Source: Chamaea fasciata (lineage: Eukaryota > Chordata > Aves > Passeriformes > Sylviidae). Taken from it: a stretch of 64,000 nucleotides of DNA. The first letter of the stretch is position 1. Each line of letters starts with the position of its first letter. The position numbers were made by a program, and so were the translations under genes. The notes beneath the pieces were generated by a model, which saw only the letters and a list, made by a program, of their open reading frames with translations, was not told the origin of the DNA and did not search any database. Below are positions 27,224 through 39,588 of the stretch, piece by piece. The DNA lies in NCBI GenBank assembly GCA_029207755.1, contig JARCOQ010000005.1, positions 52,665,563 through 52,729,562 on the forward strand, written 5' to 3'.

Positions 27224-28736
27224 AGGTATTATGCTTATCTCTTCTGGTAAAAATACAGCTATGACCTGCTTTCATCTCTCCTTTTTGTGTGTTGGTTGGG
27301 GGTTTTTTTCATATCTTCTTTCTCCTTAGGTCTGATTTGTGATTGTCACTTTTTAAATCGGGAATAAGCATTGCTTTTTTGCATAACGAGTTCTTGCTGC
27401 CAGGCTGCACATATCCTAACTCTTCCTTTTTCTAAAGATTAGGACAGGTTCTGTAAAGTCCTCTGCTTTTTAGTAAGCATACTAAAGTTGGTTGCAAACT
27501 CTTCTTAGAAAGTATCAAAAAAGATGCAAAGCAGCATAGACAAAAGAAATTTATTGTATTCAGAGACATACTTATTTTATTTATAGGTTTTTCTGTGGTA
27601 TTAATTGCTCTAGGAAGATGCATTAATGTCTTGTAAATAGTAATAAATTTGTTCTCAGAAAGTCCTGTAAGGAAAGGAAATATTTTCATTGTTTTATAGA
27701 TCAGTAACTAGGGCAAACAGATTAAGTTCTCAGTCTTCACACAAGGTATCTCAATGTCTACACCATAGGCAGGGATAGAATTCTTACCCTTATGCATCCC
27801 TGCTTTTATTTCAAATAGTCTGTGCAGCTTTGGTTTGTCTTACAGAAAAATAACAATTACTAAATTTAGACATCTGTAATATGATATCTCAATCGATTCT
27901 TTTGTATGTCAGACATCCTGAAGGTAACTGTAAAAGTAGGTTTTGATGATTCAATATAGTTTATGGTTCTTCAGCAGTTAATTCTTTGTCTGATTGAGAA
28001 GAATCCTGGGAAGCGGAGGGAGATTCTGGTCAGAAATCAGGACAGCAATGCAATTCCTGGTATGCGTGATAGGTTCCATGGAGCTCTCTGCAGGAACTGA
28101 GTGGACACAAGTGTGGCAGACACAAGCACAGTGTCAGCTGTGAACTGAATGACAAAGTCCTGGCTGTGTCCCCAACCTTGAAGGTGTGCTTGGGGCAGAA
28201 GGCCTGATTTTCCAGCCTGAGTAATGGAAAAGCTTTTGATTTGTCGGTTCTCAGATGGTACGTTCCATCTCTTGACAAAGTGGCTAAGTCACATGGAAAC
28301 CCCTATAGGAAAGGGGAGGTGGCACTTGCCCTGGAGCATCAGAACTTGCTCCAGGAGCGGTGTTGGTTTGCCAGCTCTGGTAGGTGAAGCAAAGCAGCAA
28401 TTCCAGCCAGGCATTTGGGAACCTGCAGCTAAAGGAGAAACTTCTGAGACAAACGAGGAGCTGATGAGGCACAGGCCTCGAGATGCCTGTTATAAAATAG
28501 ATCTTGGGTTCTCAAATCAGTATAAAAGTTCATGTTTGAAGTCACACAATTTCACTTCTTCTAAAGTCTGAGGTTAAGATCTAAACCCAAGTGCCTGTCT
28601 TGAAGTGCTCCTTTAAAATTTCTTGGCTTATTTTAAGAGAGAAGAGGTTTAACCCTGGCATGCAGGTTTAATTTCTGGCCGGGTGGTAATATTCTGCAAT
28701 CTGACCCAGATGAAAAAACTAACATTAGTGTATACA

Positions 28737-28812
28737 TAGAATCACAGAATCATTTAGGTTAGAAAAGTCCTCCAAGATCAATGAGTTTTAGATCATTGAG
28801 TCCAACTTTTAA
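28737..28812 (-). mobile_element. CR1-type 3' tail remnant
   Basis: The + strand reads ATAGAATCACAGAATCATTT followed by AGGTTAGAAAAGTCCTCCAA and GATCATTGAGTCCAAC. This is the reverse complement of the short 3' end of an older CR1 subfamily, where the ATTCTATGATTCTATG-type tail is the retrotransposon end. Only about 75 bp are recognisable. A short internal duplication (GATCAATGAG / GATCATTGAG) is present. Confidence 0.7.
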
Positions 28813-31057
28813 ATGTGTGTATTTCACACATGTCATTCAGACATTTTTCAGTAAATGTTCCAGTGTTCTATGTTTTCATTGTTTTGGGTTTTTTTTTTTT
28901 CAAATTAAACCCAGACCCATCAGAAATTAGGATCTACCTGTTCCTACCCTGCTGTTCAAACGTACACACTGGCCCTTGGGACTGTGGCCTCAGCTAACTA
29001 TCAACATGAAGTAGGAGGAGAGTTGCAAATGTGTGAGAAATCATTCCTAAAGCTGCCAGATGTATCTTGTCCAGAAGTGTCACATAACCCAGGATTGCAT
29101 AATCACTGGTATGATTAAAGAGACCAGTGTCTTACTTTTAATTTAGCTATATTTTTCTTCTTCTCCTGACAGCTGTGCGCAATTGTTGCTTGCTTAAACT
29201 CCAAGCAAATTCTGGTATTCCTGATGTTTATTTTTCTTTATGTTTCCCAACAGTTCAAATAGATTTTTTTTAATATGAATATTTTTAATATAAAACTAAA
29301 CAGCTTTTGCAAAGTTGTTTTTAGTTTCATAAAAACAACTGTTTTAAAAAGGAACTGAAAATGGTTACTTTCCTTGTCCATCTTCCAGTTTTCCTTGCCC
29401 TTCTTGCCTAGTGCCAGAAGGCTATTAGGTGAGCTGACAGTTAAGTGTTGTCCTTCTCTAGCACATTAGCAGGGCCTCTAATAATATTATCAGTTATAAA
29501 CTCTCTTCCAGATTTTCCTGGTTAGTAATTCCAAGCTCTTCGGCAAATGGAGGAAGGTTGAATACACTCAATAGCCTTCTTTTTACAACTCTTCATTTTT
29601 TTTATTAAAACAAATGTAAAATTATGGTATTTTTCTTGAGAAGGTTAATAATCTAAATCTTGAAGTTCTTACCCATTTCTAGACTTGAACAGGATTTTGG
29701 GATCTGGCAGGCCTTAAGAGAAGCAGGTCAGACCCCAAATCAGGTCTCAGTAGTTGAATAGCAAGGAGCAATTCTAACTGTGAGGAGTCCAGCCACGAAA
29801 TGGGAATGGGATTGTATAAAATCTATTTTTACGGACAAGATGAGAACTGTTGAAATGCAAGGTTTAACAACACATTTATCTGCATATTTTAAGCCCTTGT
29901 GAGTTCTGCCTTTCTGCAAAAGATGACAGGCAGAGATCAGGTCCTGGCGGTGTAGTAAGAGCCTGGACATGGAGGGAGCTTCTGGTGTTTAGCTACTGAA
30001 CCTTCCCAAGACAAGCTGCAGTGAACACATTCACACAAATCCATGCTACAAATTGCACAGCAGACTGCATTGTAGTGAAAAATGTGTTCTTGCAGAATGA
30101 AAAACTTGAAAGCATTTTTTGAAGTTCTTTGGTTTTCAGATGCAAGCCTAAGTGACAAAGGCATTATCAGCGAACTGATTTTTCCCAAGTTCCTGATTTC
30201 AGGTATTTTACCAGTCTTGTTTGATCTGTACATTAGATTAGTAAGAACAGCTGTGATTCATCATAGCAATTTAGAGTATCCAGTCTTCGTGGTACAATAG
30301 GATGAATCAGATTTTAGAACATGTATTGCTATTCTGCAGTTTGTGCTGACTGATGACTAGGTGCTGAGAAAATATGGATAGCTAGGATGTAAATGTTTTA
30401 GAGACAATTCTCTATTAGATGTTTACGTGCAACTTCTGTATACATGTGTTTACTTTTGTTACTTGGCTGCCTGCATCTTGTGAAAGTCTCCATGGTGCCA
30501 AGTGGTAGCAGGCTGTCAGAAAACTAAACTAAATCTCTCTTTCAAGATGGGATTATAATATCTTAGTTCTAATGATCTTCCAACATCCAATAAAAATCTG
30601 GAATTCTCTTTGTGATTAATGGAAAGGTCTTTGGTATTCAGCCCTCTCTGAATCTGGGGTCTTGACACTCTGCTTTCCTTATCTTGCTTTTCCTATTTCT
30701 GTATAAAGTTTTCCCCCCTTTAAAAGTACTCTAATGTTTGGTCACCCCACATTAATCTTTGAAGTTCAAATGGGATATAACTTCCTTTACATGTTAATTT
30801 GCCATATGTTTGCTTTCTTAAGCCAATGTGATCTGAGAAGTACCAAAACAAGTGAGAGTATAAATCAGCACAGACCAAAGGTTTTTTGTTAGGTATGGGG
30901 AAATAATCAAAAGTGTAGAATAAATCTTGGTGGCTGTCAGCTATGAAGTTAGATTCTCAGACTGTCATAATAAATTAGGAAACTGGGAGCTGTGTGACAG
31001 CAGCATCAATCTCAGTCTCTTGTTTCTTCAAGTCTTCTTGTTGTCTGAGCCTTTTTC

Positions 31058-31075
31058 TTTTTTTTTTTTTTTTTT
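31058..31075. repeat. Poly(T) run, 18 bases
   Basis: Uninterrupted T run within a pyrimidine-rich stretch (31021-31080). Confidence 0.95.
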
Positions 31076-32504
31076 CCAAATACTTACTCCCTGGAGGAGG
31101 TAATCAATCACAGCAAAGATTTCTCTACATGGAACACTCAGGAAAGTAAAAAATAAGCAGCTTGGAGTGTGAAGCTAATATGTATATGTTAAATCCCATA
31201 TGGATGCTCTTAGTTAGTCTGATACGGCTGTAGATAGTGTCTTGGTTCAACAAGCTCAGAGATAATGCACCCTTTACTGCTTTACCTGATTTGTATTAGT
31301 TTTATGTCTTTTGTTAATTCATCTTAACTTTCTCGTAATGGCAAATTTCTGAGCCAGTGTGGCCTATATTGACGTATACTTTAGGGGAAAACTATAAAAT
31401 ACATTGAATTTATCAAAGCTTTGGGAGCTGCATCATGTTTAGCACTTATTTAAACCAAGGCAGAATGTGTGTTCAACTGAGGGTGCAGGATTCCAGCCCG
31501 TAATGTGTCAGATGTGTATGGTATTCAAGCCCTCCTTAATGGAATGGTGCCTTTTTCAGTCCTAGAAATTACATAGATCCAGTTGAAACACTGAATTCAG
31601 ATGGATTACGAAAAGACATCAGACAAAGAAGTCATCTGATCCCTAATTTCAAAGAGAGTCACTGTCGAGCTATGCTTAGAATGCAGTCAGTTCTTGGCAG
31701 TGTTGATTTATGATAAACAATATGATTTATACAATCAAGAAACAGCCATCATGAAAAATATCTGCTACATGGTTGCTGACTGTATTAGAAAATGAGACCT
31801 AACTCTTTTCGAGTAGGAATGAGTTCTAGATGAAAGGTTGGTTATGAATTTCTTGTTAAGTAGATTTTAGGGTCTCAGATTTCCATAGTGCCCTGCCTTT
31901 GCTGTCTACTACTCTCCATGAATTTCTGCATCTTTACATTATTCTTTTGACTTCAGTGTGCAGTATGCAGACTTGAAAGTATGGGTCAAACTACAAGACC
32001 AAAGTAGAGGCTTGTTTTTACTACTTTCATTACCTTCTGCAGACTTCAATCCAGTTCCTTTTCAAACATCTCAAAATATTCCCAGTTCCTTACTAGAGTT
32101 GGATGGGAGCATAAGATGTAGTTTTGCATAAAAGAGGAGCAGGAAGGAACATGGAGTAGTTGATGGCAGCATGTTTTAATATGACTTTTTTGATTACTGT
32201 AGCTAACATCATAGTAATCATAATTATTACTCATTAAAAAGTCACTGGACATACTTTTAAAAGAATGATTGTTTAGAGAATTTGCAATGTTCGGGGTTAA
32301 AGCAAAATTTATGATTAAGAGGGCTTATGAGATATGGAAATAAATTATTAGAAACAATTAACTCAAGTCTTCAAAAAGGGCAGGAAGGAAGACCCAGAAA
32401 ACTACATGGTCAGGGTCAGGAAACTACAGTCAGCCTCACCATCCCTGGAAAAACGATGGAGCATCTCATCCTGCATGTTATCTCTGAGCATGTGGAGGAA
32501 AAGA

Positions 32505-33110
32505 ATCATAAAATCACACAATGGTTTGGGTTGGGAGGGACCTTAAAGATCATCTTGTTCCACCCCCTGCCATGGGTAGGGACACCTTCTACTATCCCAG
32601 GTTGCTCCAAGGCCCATCCAACCTGGCTTTGGACGCTTCTAGGGATTGGGCAGCCACAGCTTCTCTGGGCAACTTCTGCCAGGGCCTCACCACCGTCACA
32701 GGGAAGAGTTCCTTCCTAATTTCATATGTAAATCTACCCTCCTTTACCTTAAAGCCATTTTCCTTTGTCCTATCACTGCATGTCCTTGTAAAAAAAAACC
32801 CTCTCTGGCTTTCTTGTAGGCCCACTTCAGCTTCTGAAAGGCCACAATGAGGTCTTCTTGGACTCTTCTCCTCTCCAGGCTGAACAATCCCAATTCCCTC
32901 AGCCTTTCCTCCCAGCAGAGCTGCTCCATCCCTCTGATGCCCTTGGTGTCCCTGCTCTGGCCTGGCTCCAGCAGCTCCCTGTCCTTGCTGTGCTGGGCCC
33001 AGGGCTGGGTGCAGCCCTGCAGGGGGGTCTCAGCAGAGCGGGGCAGAGGGGCAGAATCCCCCCTCCCCTGCTGCCCTGGGGCTCTGGGTGCAGCCCAGCA
33101 CAGGGGGGTT
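32505..33110 (-). mobile_element. 5'-truncated CR1 LINE, 3' end (antisense to SCUBE1)
   Basis: Read on the + strand, this starts with the reverse complement of a CR1 3' tail (GAATCATAAAATCACACAAT, then GGTTTGGGTTGGGAGGGACC). It continues through the CR1 3' untranslated and terminal ORF2 region: TTAAAGATCATCTTGTTCCA, CCCTGCCATGGGTAGGGACA, GAGGTCTTCTTGGACTCTTC and GGCTGAACAATCCCAATTCC. On the minus strand the terminal reverse-transcriptase ORF is recognisable around GMEQLCWEERLRELGLFSLE, although a CR1-type 3' segment follows instead of a normal stop. CR1 is the dominant non-LTR retrotransposon of birds, and 5' truncation is its usual state. No endonuclease or complete polymerase domain remains, so the copy is dead. 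Its 5' end abuts the next element head-to-head. The right boundary is approximate. Confidence 0.9.
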
Positions 33111-33120
33111 CTGCACCTAG

Positions 33121-33675
33121 GCAGGAACAACCCCAGGCACCAAGAGAGGCTGGGGTCACCTGCTGGAGAACGGCTCTGAGGAGAAGGACCTAGGAGTCCT
33201 GGTGTACTGCGAGCTGTCTCCGAGCCAGCAGTGCCCTGAGAGCAAGGAGGCCAGTGGAATCCTGGGGAGCATAAGGAAGAGCATTGCCAGCAGGTCAAGG
33301 AGTGGTCCTGTCCCTCTGCTCAGCCCTGTGAGGCACATCTGGAGAGCTGTGTCCAGCTCTGGGCTCCTCAGGAATGGAGAGACATGGAATTCCTGGAGTG
33401 GGGCCAGCAAAGGGCTGTATAGATGATGAGGGGACTGGAGGATCTCTCCAGTGAGGAACAAAATGGAATCTGTGGTTCTGTGAAAGTCTGAGGGAGCAAG
33501 GCTTGGTCAGCCTGGGGAAGACATGACTGAGTGGGGGTCTTATAAATGCATGCAAGTATCTTCAGGGACAAAGGGCACTGAAAAACTGAAACACAGGAAG
33601 TCTCCTTCTAAATTTTTAGAAAAAACTTCTTTACTGTGAGAGTGGCAGAGCACTGGAACTGGCTTCCCAGTTTTA
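33121..33675 (+). mobile_element. 5'-truncated CR1 LINE fragment, sense orientation
   Basis: The + strand carries the terminal ORF2 region of CR1: GCAGGAACAACCCCAGGCAC, GAGGAGAAGGACCTAGGAGT, CCAGCAGGTCAAGGAGTGGT, GATGATGAGGGGACTGGAGG, then AAACACAGGAAGTCTCCTTC and ACTTCTTTACTGTGAGAGTG. Small indels and substitutions break the frame. Similarity fades after GGAACTGGCTTCCCAG, so the 3' tail is missing or decayed. It is oppositely oriented to the CR1 copy ending about 10 bp to its left. The two share some 400 bp of homologous CR1 sequence and therefore form a long imperfect inverted repeat. The subfamily cannot be fixed without alignment. Confidence 0.87.
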
Positions 33676-34409
33676 TGAGTATGACGGCAATGAAAGGGTT
33701 TTGGACCCAACTAAGGATTATACGGGACTAGATTCGTAGTGTGTGGCCAGTCATGTAGGGCTTGTTAGGTAGGATGCTAAGCACTCTGGTCCCAGTGCAT
33801 CGAAACTTCTATGTGCACAACAGGTACAATTCATGGTATCTTGCTGCCTGTACAACTGCAGTGCTTTCTTAAATAGGCCTGAGAGTGGCTATATGTCACC
33901 AAGTGTTATTCAGTACTTACAAAAAACTCTGAAACTCCCTGTATGAACATGTTAGGGAAGTCTCAGAGACTCGGCTTTAGTCACTTTAAAAATAACTTGA
34001 AGAACTCCTCCAAACTATAAAACCTGAGTGGACCACAGGCTCAGGCTGCTAATGACTGCACATTGAAAGAATGTGAGTACTCCTTCTTGTGCTCTGAAAT
34101 GACATGAATACCCCAGGCAAGGACTGAATTTTGCTTTGAGTAAATTCCAGCAAGTGTCCACTTCATCATTTCACACAGGATACGTGTCTGAGTGGGACCT
34201 CAGGGCTTTTAAGTTGCAGAATTTGTCAGTAGATGGTCAGCCCATTTGCCTTAACATGTAAATAGTTTCCCTCTGATTTAAGGTTCTGTACAACGAATAT
34301 TAGATATCTCAGAGTAAAAGGTAAGAAGGCTTTCAGTGGCATAAGTTGCCCATAGAAAGCTCTGCATCATTCCTGTAATTTACAGATTAATTTACATGCA
34401 AGAATCTGT

Positions 34410-34831
34410 TGGATTGGGTGCAGCAGAGGGCTGTGTAGATGATCAGGGGACTAGAACATCTCTCGTATGAGGAGAGGCTGAGGGAGAAGGGCCTATTTAG
34501 CCTGGAGAAGAGACAACCAAGAGAGGCTCTTACCAATGTCTGTCAATATCTGCACGGAGGGTGTCCTGACAAGAGGTGGGAGCCAAGATCTCAGTGTGCC
34601 AAACAGCAGGATGAGAGGCAGTGGGCAGAAACTGGAACACAGGAAGTGTTCCATGAGGAGCATGAGGAGAAACTTCTTTACTATGCAGGCAACTGAGCGC
34701 AGGAAGCCCAGAGAGGGTGTGGAGTCTCCTTCTGTGGAAGACCCTCAAAAGCCATGTGGACACAATCCTGAGTAATATACTCTAGGATGACCCTGCCTGA
34801 GCAGAGAGGTTGGATGATCTCAGTGTACTCT
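34410..34831 (+). mobile_element. 5'-truncated CR1 LINE, 3' ORF2 end
   Basis: This third CR1 fragment is in the same orientation as SCUBE1. It starts near GGGTGCAGCAGAGGGCTGTG. The frame from 34439 reads IRGLEHLSYEERLREKGLFS, the conserved CR1 ORF2 C-terminal motif. A shift of frame near 34.55 kb then leads to KLEHRK and RRNFFT, which correspond to the usual HKLEHRKF...RKNFFT segment. It ends with GACCCTGCCTGAGCAGAGAG and GGTTGGATGATCTC, and the terminal tail is lost. It is non-functional: only the last part of ORF2 remains, and it is frameshifted. Confidence 0.9.
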
Positions 34832-37800
34832 TAAGTAAGAATTCTTAGGGTTTTTTCTTTAAAAATTGCACACTGTTATATAGCTATTAGAGAGATCCAT
34901 TTATGTGTTCCCAAGCACTGGCAAAACGAATAAACAGGTCTGGTAAATTTTGCAGGGAAGGTGGAGTTAAGGTGGTTGTTTGTTTTGATTTATTTTGGGT
35001 TCTTTGTTTGTGTTGGCTTTACACTACCAAGCTCCAAACTTAGTAAATTCATGCCTTCTCTACATAAATGTGATGTTCCTGAAGTCAGGTTTTTTGACTG
35101 CTGTTGCTTTTCATTGGTAATTCCCAGCTCAGGGCAATGCTAATCTCTGTTTATAGGAGTGAATGTGACTGATGTGTCCTTCTGTTGAGTTGTTTAGCAC
35201 TAACGCAAGTTACTGCAGCTTACATGCTCTAATGGGTGGCTGCTGCTTAGCTGGTGCACAGGTGTCTAACTGTTTTCTTAAATCCAGGTAGTCAAAAAAA
35301 CCCCAACCAACCAGTCCAGCTTTGTACTGTGTGATACAGCACAAGTGGGTAGAGTGGTAAGCTAATGTTGCCATTCTATATAAAAAAAATTGCTATTTGC
35401 TGTAAGATCTTAAATATGTTTCAGGTATTTCTGTCTAGAGAAATCAGAGAAAATATCTTTTCTAAATAGTGGGGTTGTGTTGCTCATGTTTAGGAGAATG
35501 GAAATGCTGAACTCATTTCCCAGGCAGCAAAAAATGCCCATTTGCCCAAACATTTTGTGCCAAAGGAAGCATTCATTCTCTGAAACTATTCAGAAACTGT
35601 GTTTATAAAACACTTTTCACCAATGGAGATACTTTCAGGAAGGTATAATTGTTTTGATAGGACCTACAGGAAGAATTCCAGCATTTGCAGAACATTTTCA
35701 GCACTTTTCCACAAAACTTAAATGAGTAGATATGTGTCTGACTAGGCCAATTTACCTGAATAAGCCAATATTTTTGTACTCCTGCTATAGTTCTCATTTC
35801 ACTTTATTGAAAGTTGTGCTCGAGACTCTCCCATTTCTTCCACTTTTCATGGACCTAAAGTATTATCCATATAGAGCATGAGAATGACTTCATAGCCTAC
35901 TGGATGCTGCACTCATCTGAATCTAGAGAGGCCCCTAACTGTGTTACTCATAGATAACAATGAAAATCTTTAATCTAGCCATTTTCTAGGCTTTTATTAC
36001 CAGAGCTCAGGGTGGAAGTACCTCCTGTGGTATGGACCTGGAAAATGTTACCAACTTGGGACAGAGATACTGTCTCATTTTTCACATCAAGTTTCATGGT
36101 TTGTTTAGCCCACAGCAAAATCTTTTTTCAACAATGCAAGAACAACAACAAGCATATTTAAGCTAACCCAAACCAGATTTTTTCTTATCTGGGCAGGGTC
36201 TATAAGTAAATGTAAAAGAAAGCAGGTATAATTATCCTGGAAGAAGGATAGTTCAGTTCAGCCTGCAGCAGTTAATGATGCTGAGGAAAAAGACAAAGTA
36301 AGGGGCATTATGATAGTAGACTAAATAATTTACTTAACCTATCTGAAATTTTTCCTTCAATTAATTGGACTGCTGCTTGTTTTTATCTGTAATTAGCACT
36401 TCCTTTTACTAGTTTATGGAGTAATGTTAATCCAGCATTTGCCACTTGGAGTGCCTGCATATATCTGGATGCCAGAGGGAACTGCAAACTTACACTAATT
36501 GGGCTGTGGATGTCTGTGCCTCACAGAAAGAGCTTCATGCCAGGCTGGAGGCTGCTGGCATTCCCTCGGCAGTGGCACAAATGAAAAGAAGTGTGATCAA
36601 ATTCAGACAAAATTGTCTTAAAACCTGAATCAAAAGAATGGACAACATGAACAAATAATTGAGCAGGAACATAGTGGTGTTTAGGCACTGTTGTCAGTAG
36701 GCCACCTGAGAAAGGATAGAAGCTACAACTGTGAAGTCACATTCAGGGACTTGGATGTTTATTTTGGAAATGCTAAAGGCTGTGAAAAGGGTTTTGGTGT
36801 CTTAAGAGGAGAGAGAGTGGTGCCCAGTTGTTTCAGAAAGGAATAAATTAGCGACACCAAGAGAGTTGAACTTGATGCAACATGTATGCAATATCTGTGG
36901 GGCTGTTACCTTCAGCTCAGCAAATGGGCAGGAATAACATGCAGCAGAGTTAAACTATGAGTTACATACGTGTTTCCTAGGCTGTACAGAGCAAAGAAGT
37001 CTCCTGCACCTGCATTTATGCCGTGTTTTCATACTGTGAAATTTAAGACATTCTACTGTGTGTCACAAAACAGCCACAGAAAAAATTTGAAGCATCCTTT
37101 TCATGTTATGCAGGCAAGCAGGAAGCCCAGTCAGTGGATGCTGAGTGGGAGTGGATAGGTGATTGAGCTCATTAAAAGATTGAATTCTCCAGGACAGATC
37201 ACAGTCATCACTTTAAGAGTTCTATCTTTGTACATAAGAAAAGAGTGGTTCGAGGGATCAATTAATGAATTATTTTAGAATGATTGTAGTATTCATCAAC
37301 CAAGAGCATTCTTGTGTTTGTTTATGTTTCCCGTTTGTAAAATGTGCTTTATTTCTCAGGGAAAGGTAGTTTTTCACACTTTATTTTGGTTTGTGGAGTG
37401 TTTTTCATGTCTACTTCAGTAAACATTGACTACTGTAGTATCTATCTTCTGCAAGTGCATTTTTTCTCACCAAGGGCTCTAGAGAATATTTTTGCAACTG
37501 TGGGAGTGAATGAAGCATTAAATTCAAGGCTGTGGGGCTCTTTCTCCTTTTCTTCACAGATTTTCTGGTTTCTGAAAGGAGGGTACAAAAAGTAGAATAT
37601 AGGCTTGTGCATATAACAGAAAATTTAGGCTCAGCTTTTAAATTTTTGGTGAAGTCTGATTTCAGATCTGCTGAAGGTACAAATGCTGTGTACATAGGTA
37701 GCAATATCTCTTGCCTCTAATATTTCTCTCTGCATGCTCATATGAAGTCAGTCTAAGGAAGATGGTTTGGCAGCTCCTTCAATTAGCAGTGATTCGTGTT

Positions 37801-39564
37801 TCCATGGCCCCCTCAGCTGCTGCAAGGGATCACTCTCCCTACCTTCACAGCATGTCGCTGCTTGTAGGAGTGTTCCAGCAGGATCACCTGCCTGAAGCCT
37901 CTGATCTGATACCACTCCTACATGCCAGATTTGCTCTTTGGGCTTACATGGATATCTTGAGATCCCATCTTCCAAGACACCCACTCCAACAGAGCATCAT
38001 GGTACTTGGAGGATTAGAGAAGTGAGAAGAGTGTGTTCCAAATGCTGCTGTCATTAAAGGTTAACTCCTAGAAATGAGCACATTTTGTTTTAAACATGGT
38101 ATACTGAAGTCACTTGAATTGTTTCTGTGATTATCTTATTTGTATATTGCTGTGCTTCAAGGTTCAGAATAGATGAGAGAGACAGTACGAGGCTAAGGGG
38201 GATTTGTAAGACCAAGAAAAATGCAGAAAAGGCAAGTAGTGAATGAATATTTACTCTTTCTCACAATAATGGAATCTGGAGGCAATCATCCAGACTATGA
38301 CGCAGCATTTTTGAAATAAACAAGAGTAAGTAATTTTTATAAAACCTATAATAAAATTAAATCTCATAACTGAATTGCAGAAGTAATTGCCCCATCATGT
38401 TCAGCTCACTGGAGTTTAGAGAAATCCACACAGGAAAGATCCAGCAGGACAATGGTCTAGGAAGGGATTTAGGATAGGTGTGTGATGGCTGAAACGTGGG
38501 AGAACATGTGTGCAATGGTTCTGTCCCATCTTTACAGTCTTCTCCTGAGTATCAGCTACAAGGACAGTGTCAGAGATGTGATTATGACTGTAGTAAATCC
38601 AGCAATGTGATTTTTAAAAAAAAATTTAATTAGACTTTCACTCAGCTTTCTGACTAGAAATATTCAGAATACAATGATTTTAAAATTCCAGAATCAGGCA
38701 CTTATATTTTCCAAGTCTGTGGTTGCTAATCTTTTCCCTTACAAATGTGAAATATCCTAAGTGGTATTTTGTTGCTAACATTTGAGAAAAGTCTACAGTA
38801 TTGCTATCAGTGCTTCATCTCTCTGTCACAATGTTCTGCACTGGTAAAATAAGCGTCTTAGAGATATCTTCCAAAAGTTTCCAAGAGTAGCTTAGAGGAG
38901 AAAAAAATAGCAGGATCAGTTCCCTGGATCATGAGTCAAAAACCTGTTTTTAGAAGTCTCTGTGCTAAAGCAAGTACATTTTACTGTGGTTCCCAAATGC
39001 TTTGGAGATTTTGAAGACTCAGATTTCTGAGGGGCTTAAGTGTTTATGAAAATGCTGACATGAGAGAGAAATGTCAGAAGGAAGGAAGAGAAGATCAGGA
39101 GAGGAAGAAAACAGTGGACACACTGTTCCTGGCATTGACTCTGTGTAGTGTTTCCACTTCTGTGTCTTCCTGCTCGTGGTTTTGGTTTCAGGTACCCTTA
39201 GCAGACCTTTCTTCCTCCACGGTATCCAACCAGGACACTTTGCTGGAAGAGCTTCTTCAGGGCAAACACTTCAAGAAACTCTGTGCCAGATCAGGGAGAA
39301 ACACCAGTGAAGTTAATTTGAAAAATTCATCAGATAAATTAAATGAGAAACTGAAAACATTTGTTTATTTAATAACTAAAACATTCATCTTTATCAACTG
39401 TAATATTTCCTACCCTTTGATACTGTTCCACACTGCCACTCTCCAGAGGATCTCATCTTACTAAGGTACAGAACACGAGTTTGATTATATGAAGGCAGTG
39501 GGCCAAAAAGCTAGAGGTCTTATGCAAATTGAAATCTGCATTCATTTGCATAATGCTTCTGATG

Positions 39565-39588
39565 TATAGATATAGATATAGATATAGC
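39565..39588. repeat. (TATAGA)n hexanucleotide microsatellite
   Basis: About four TATAGA units. They encode the artefactual alternating Tyr-Arg translation seen in one frame. Confidence 0.9.

Noticed and set aside
28224..28571. 115-codon + strand frame
   Set aside because: No recognisable homology, and an open frame on the opposite strand overlaps it; consistent with chance.
32744..33298. 184-codon minus-strand open frame
   Set aside because: Lies almost wholly in the minus-strand CR1 copy and crosses into the oppositely oriented one. It is repeat sequence, not a gene.
39060..39464. 134-codon + strand frame
   Set aside because: Begins in a purine-rich tract and ends in AT-rich intron; no motif.
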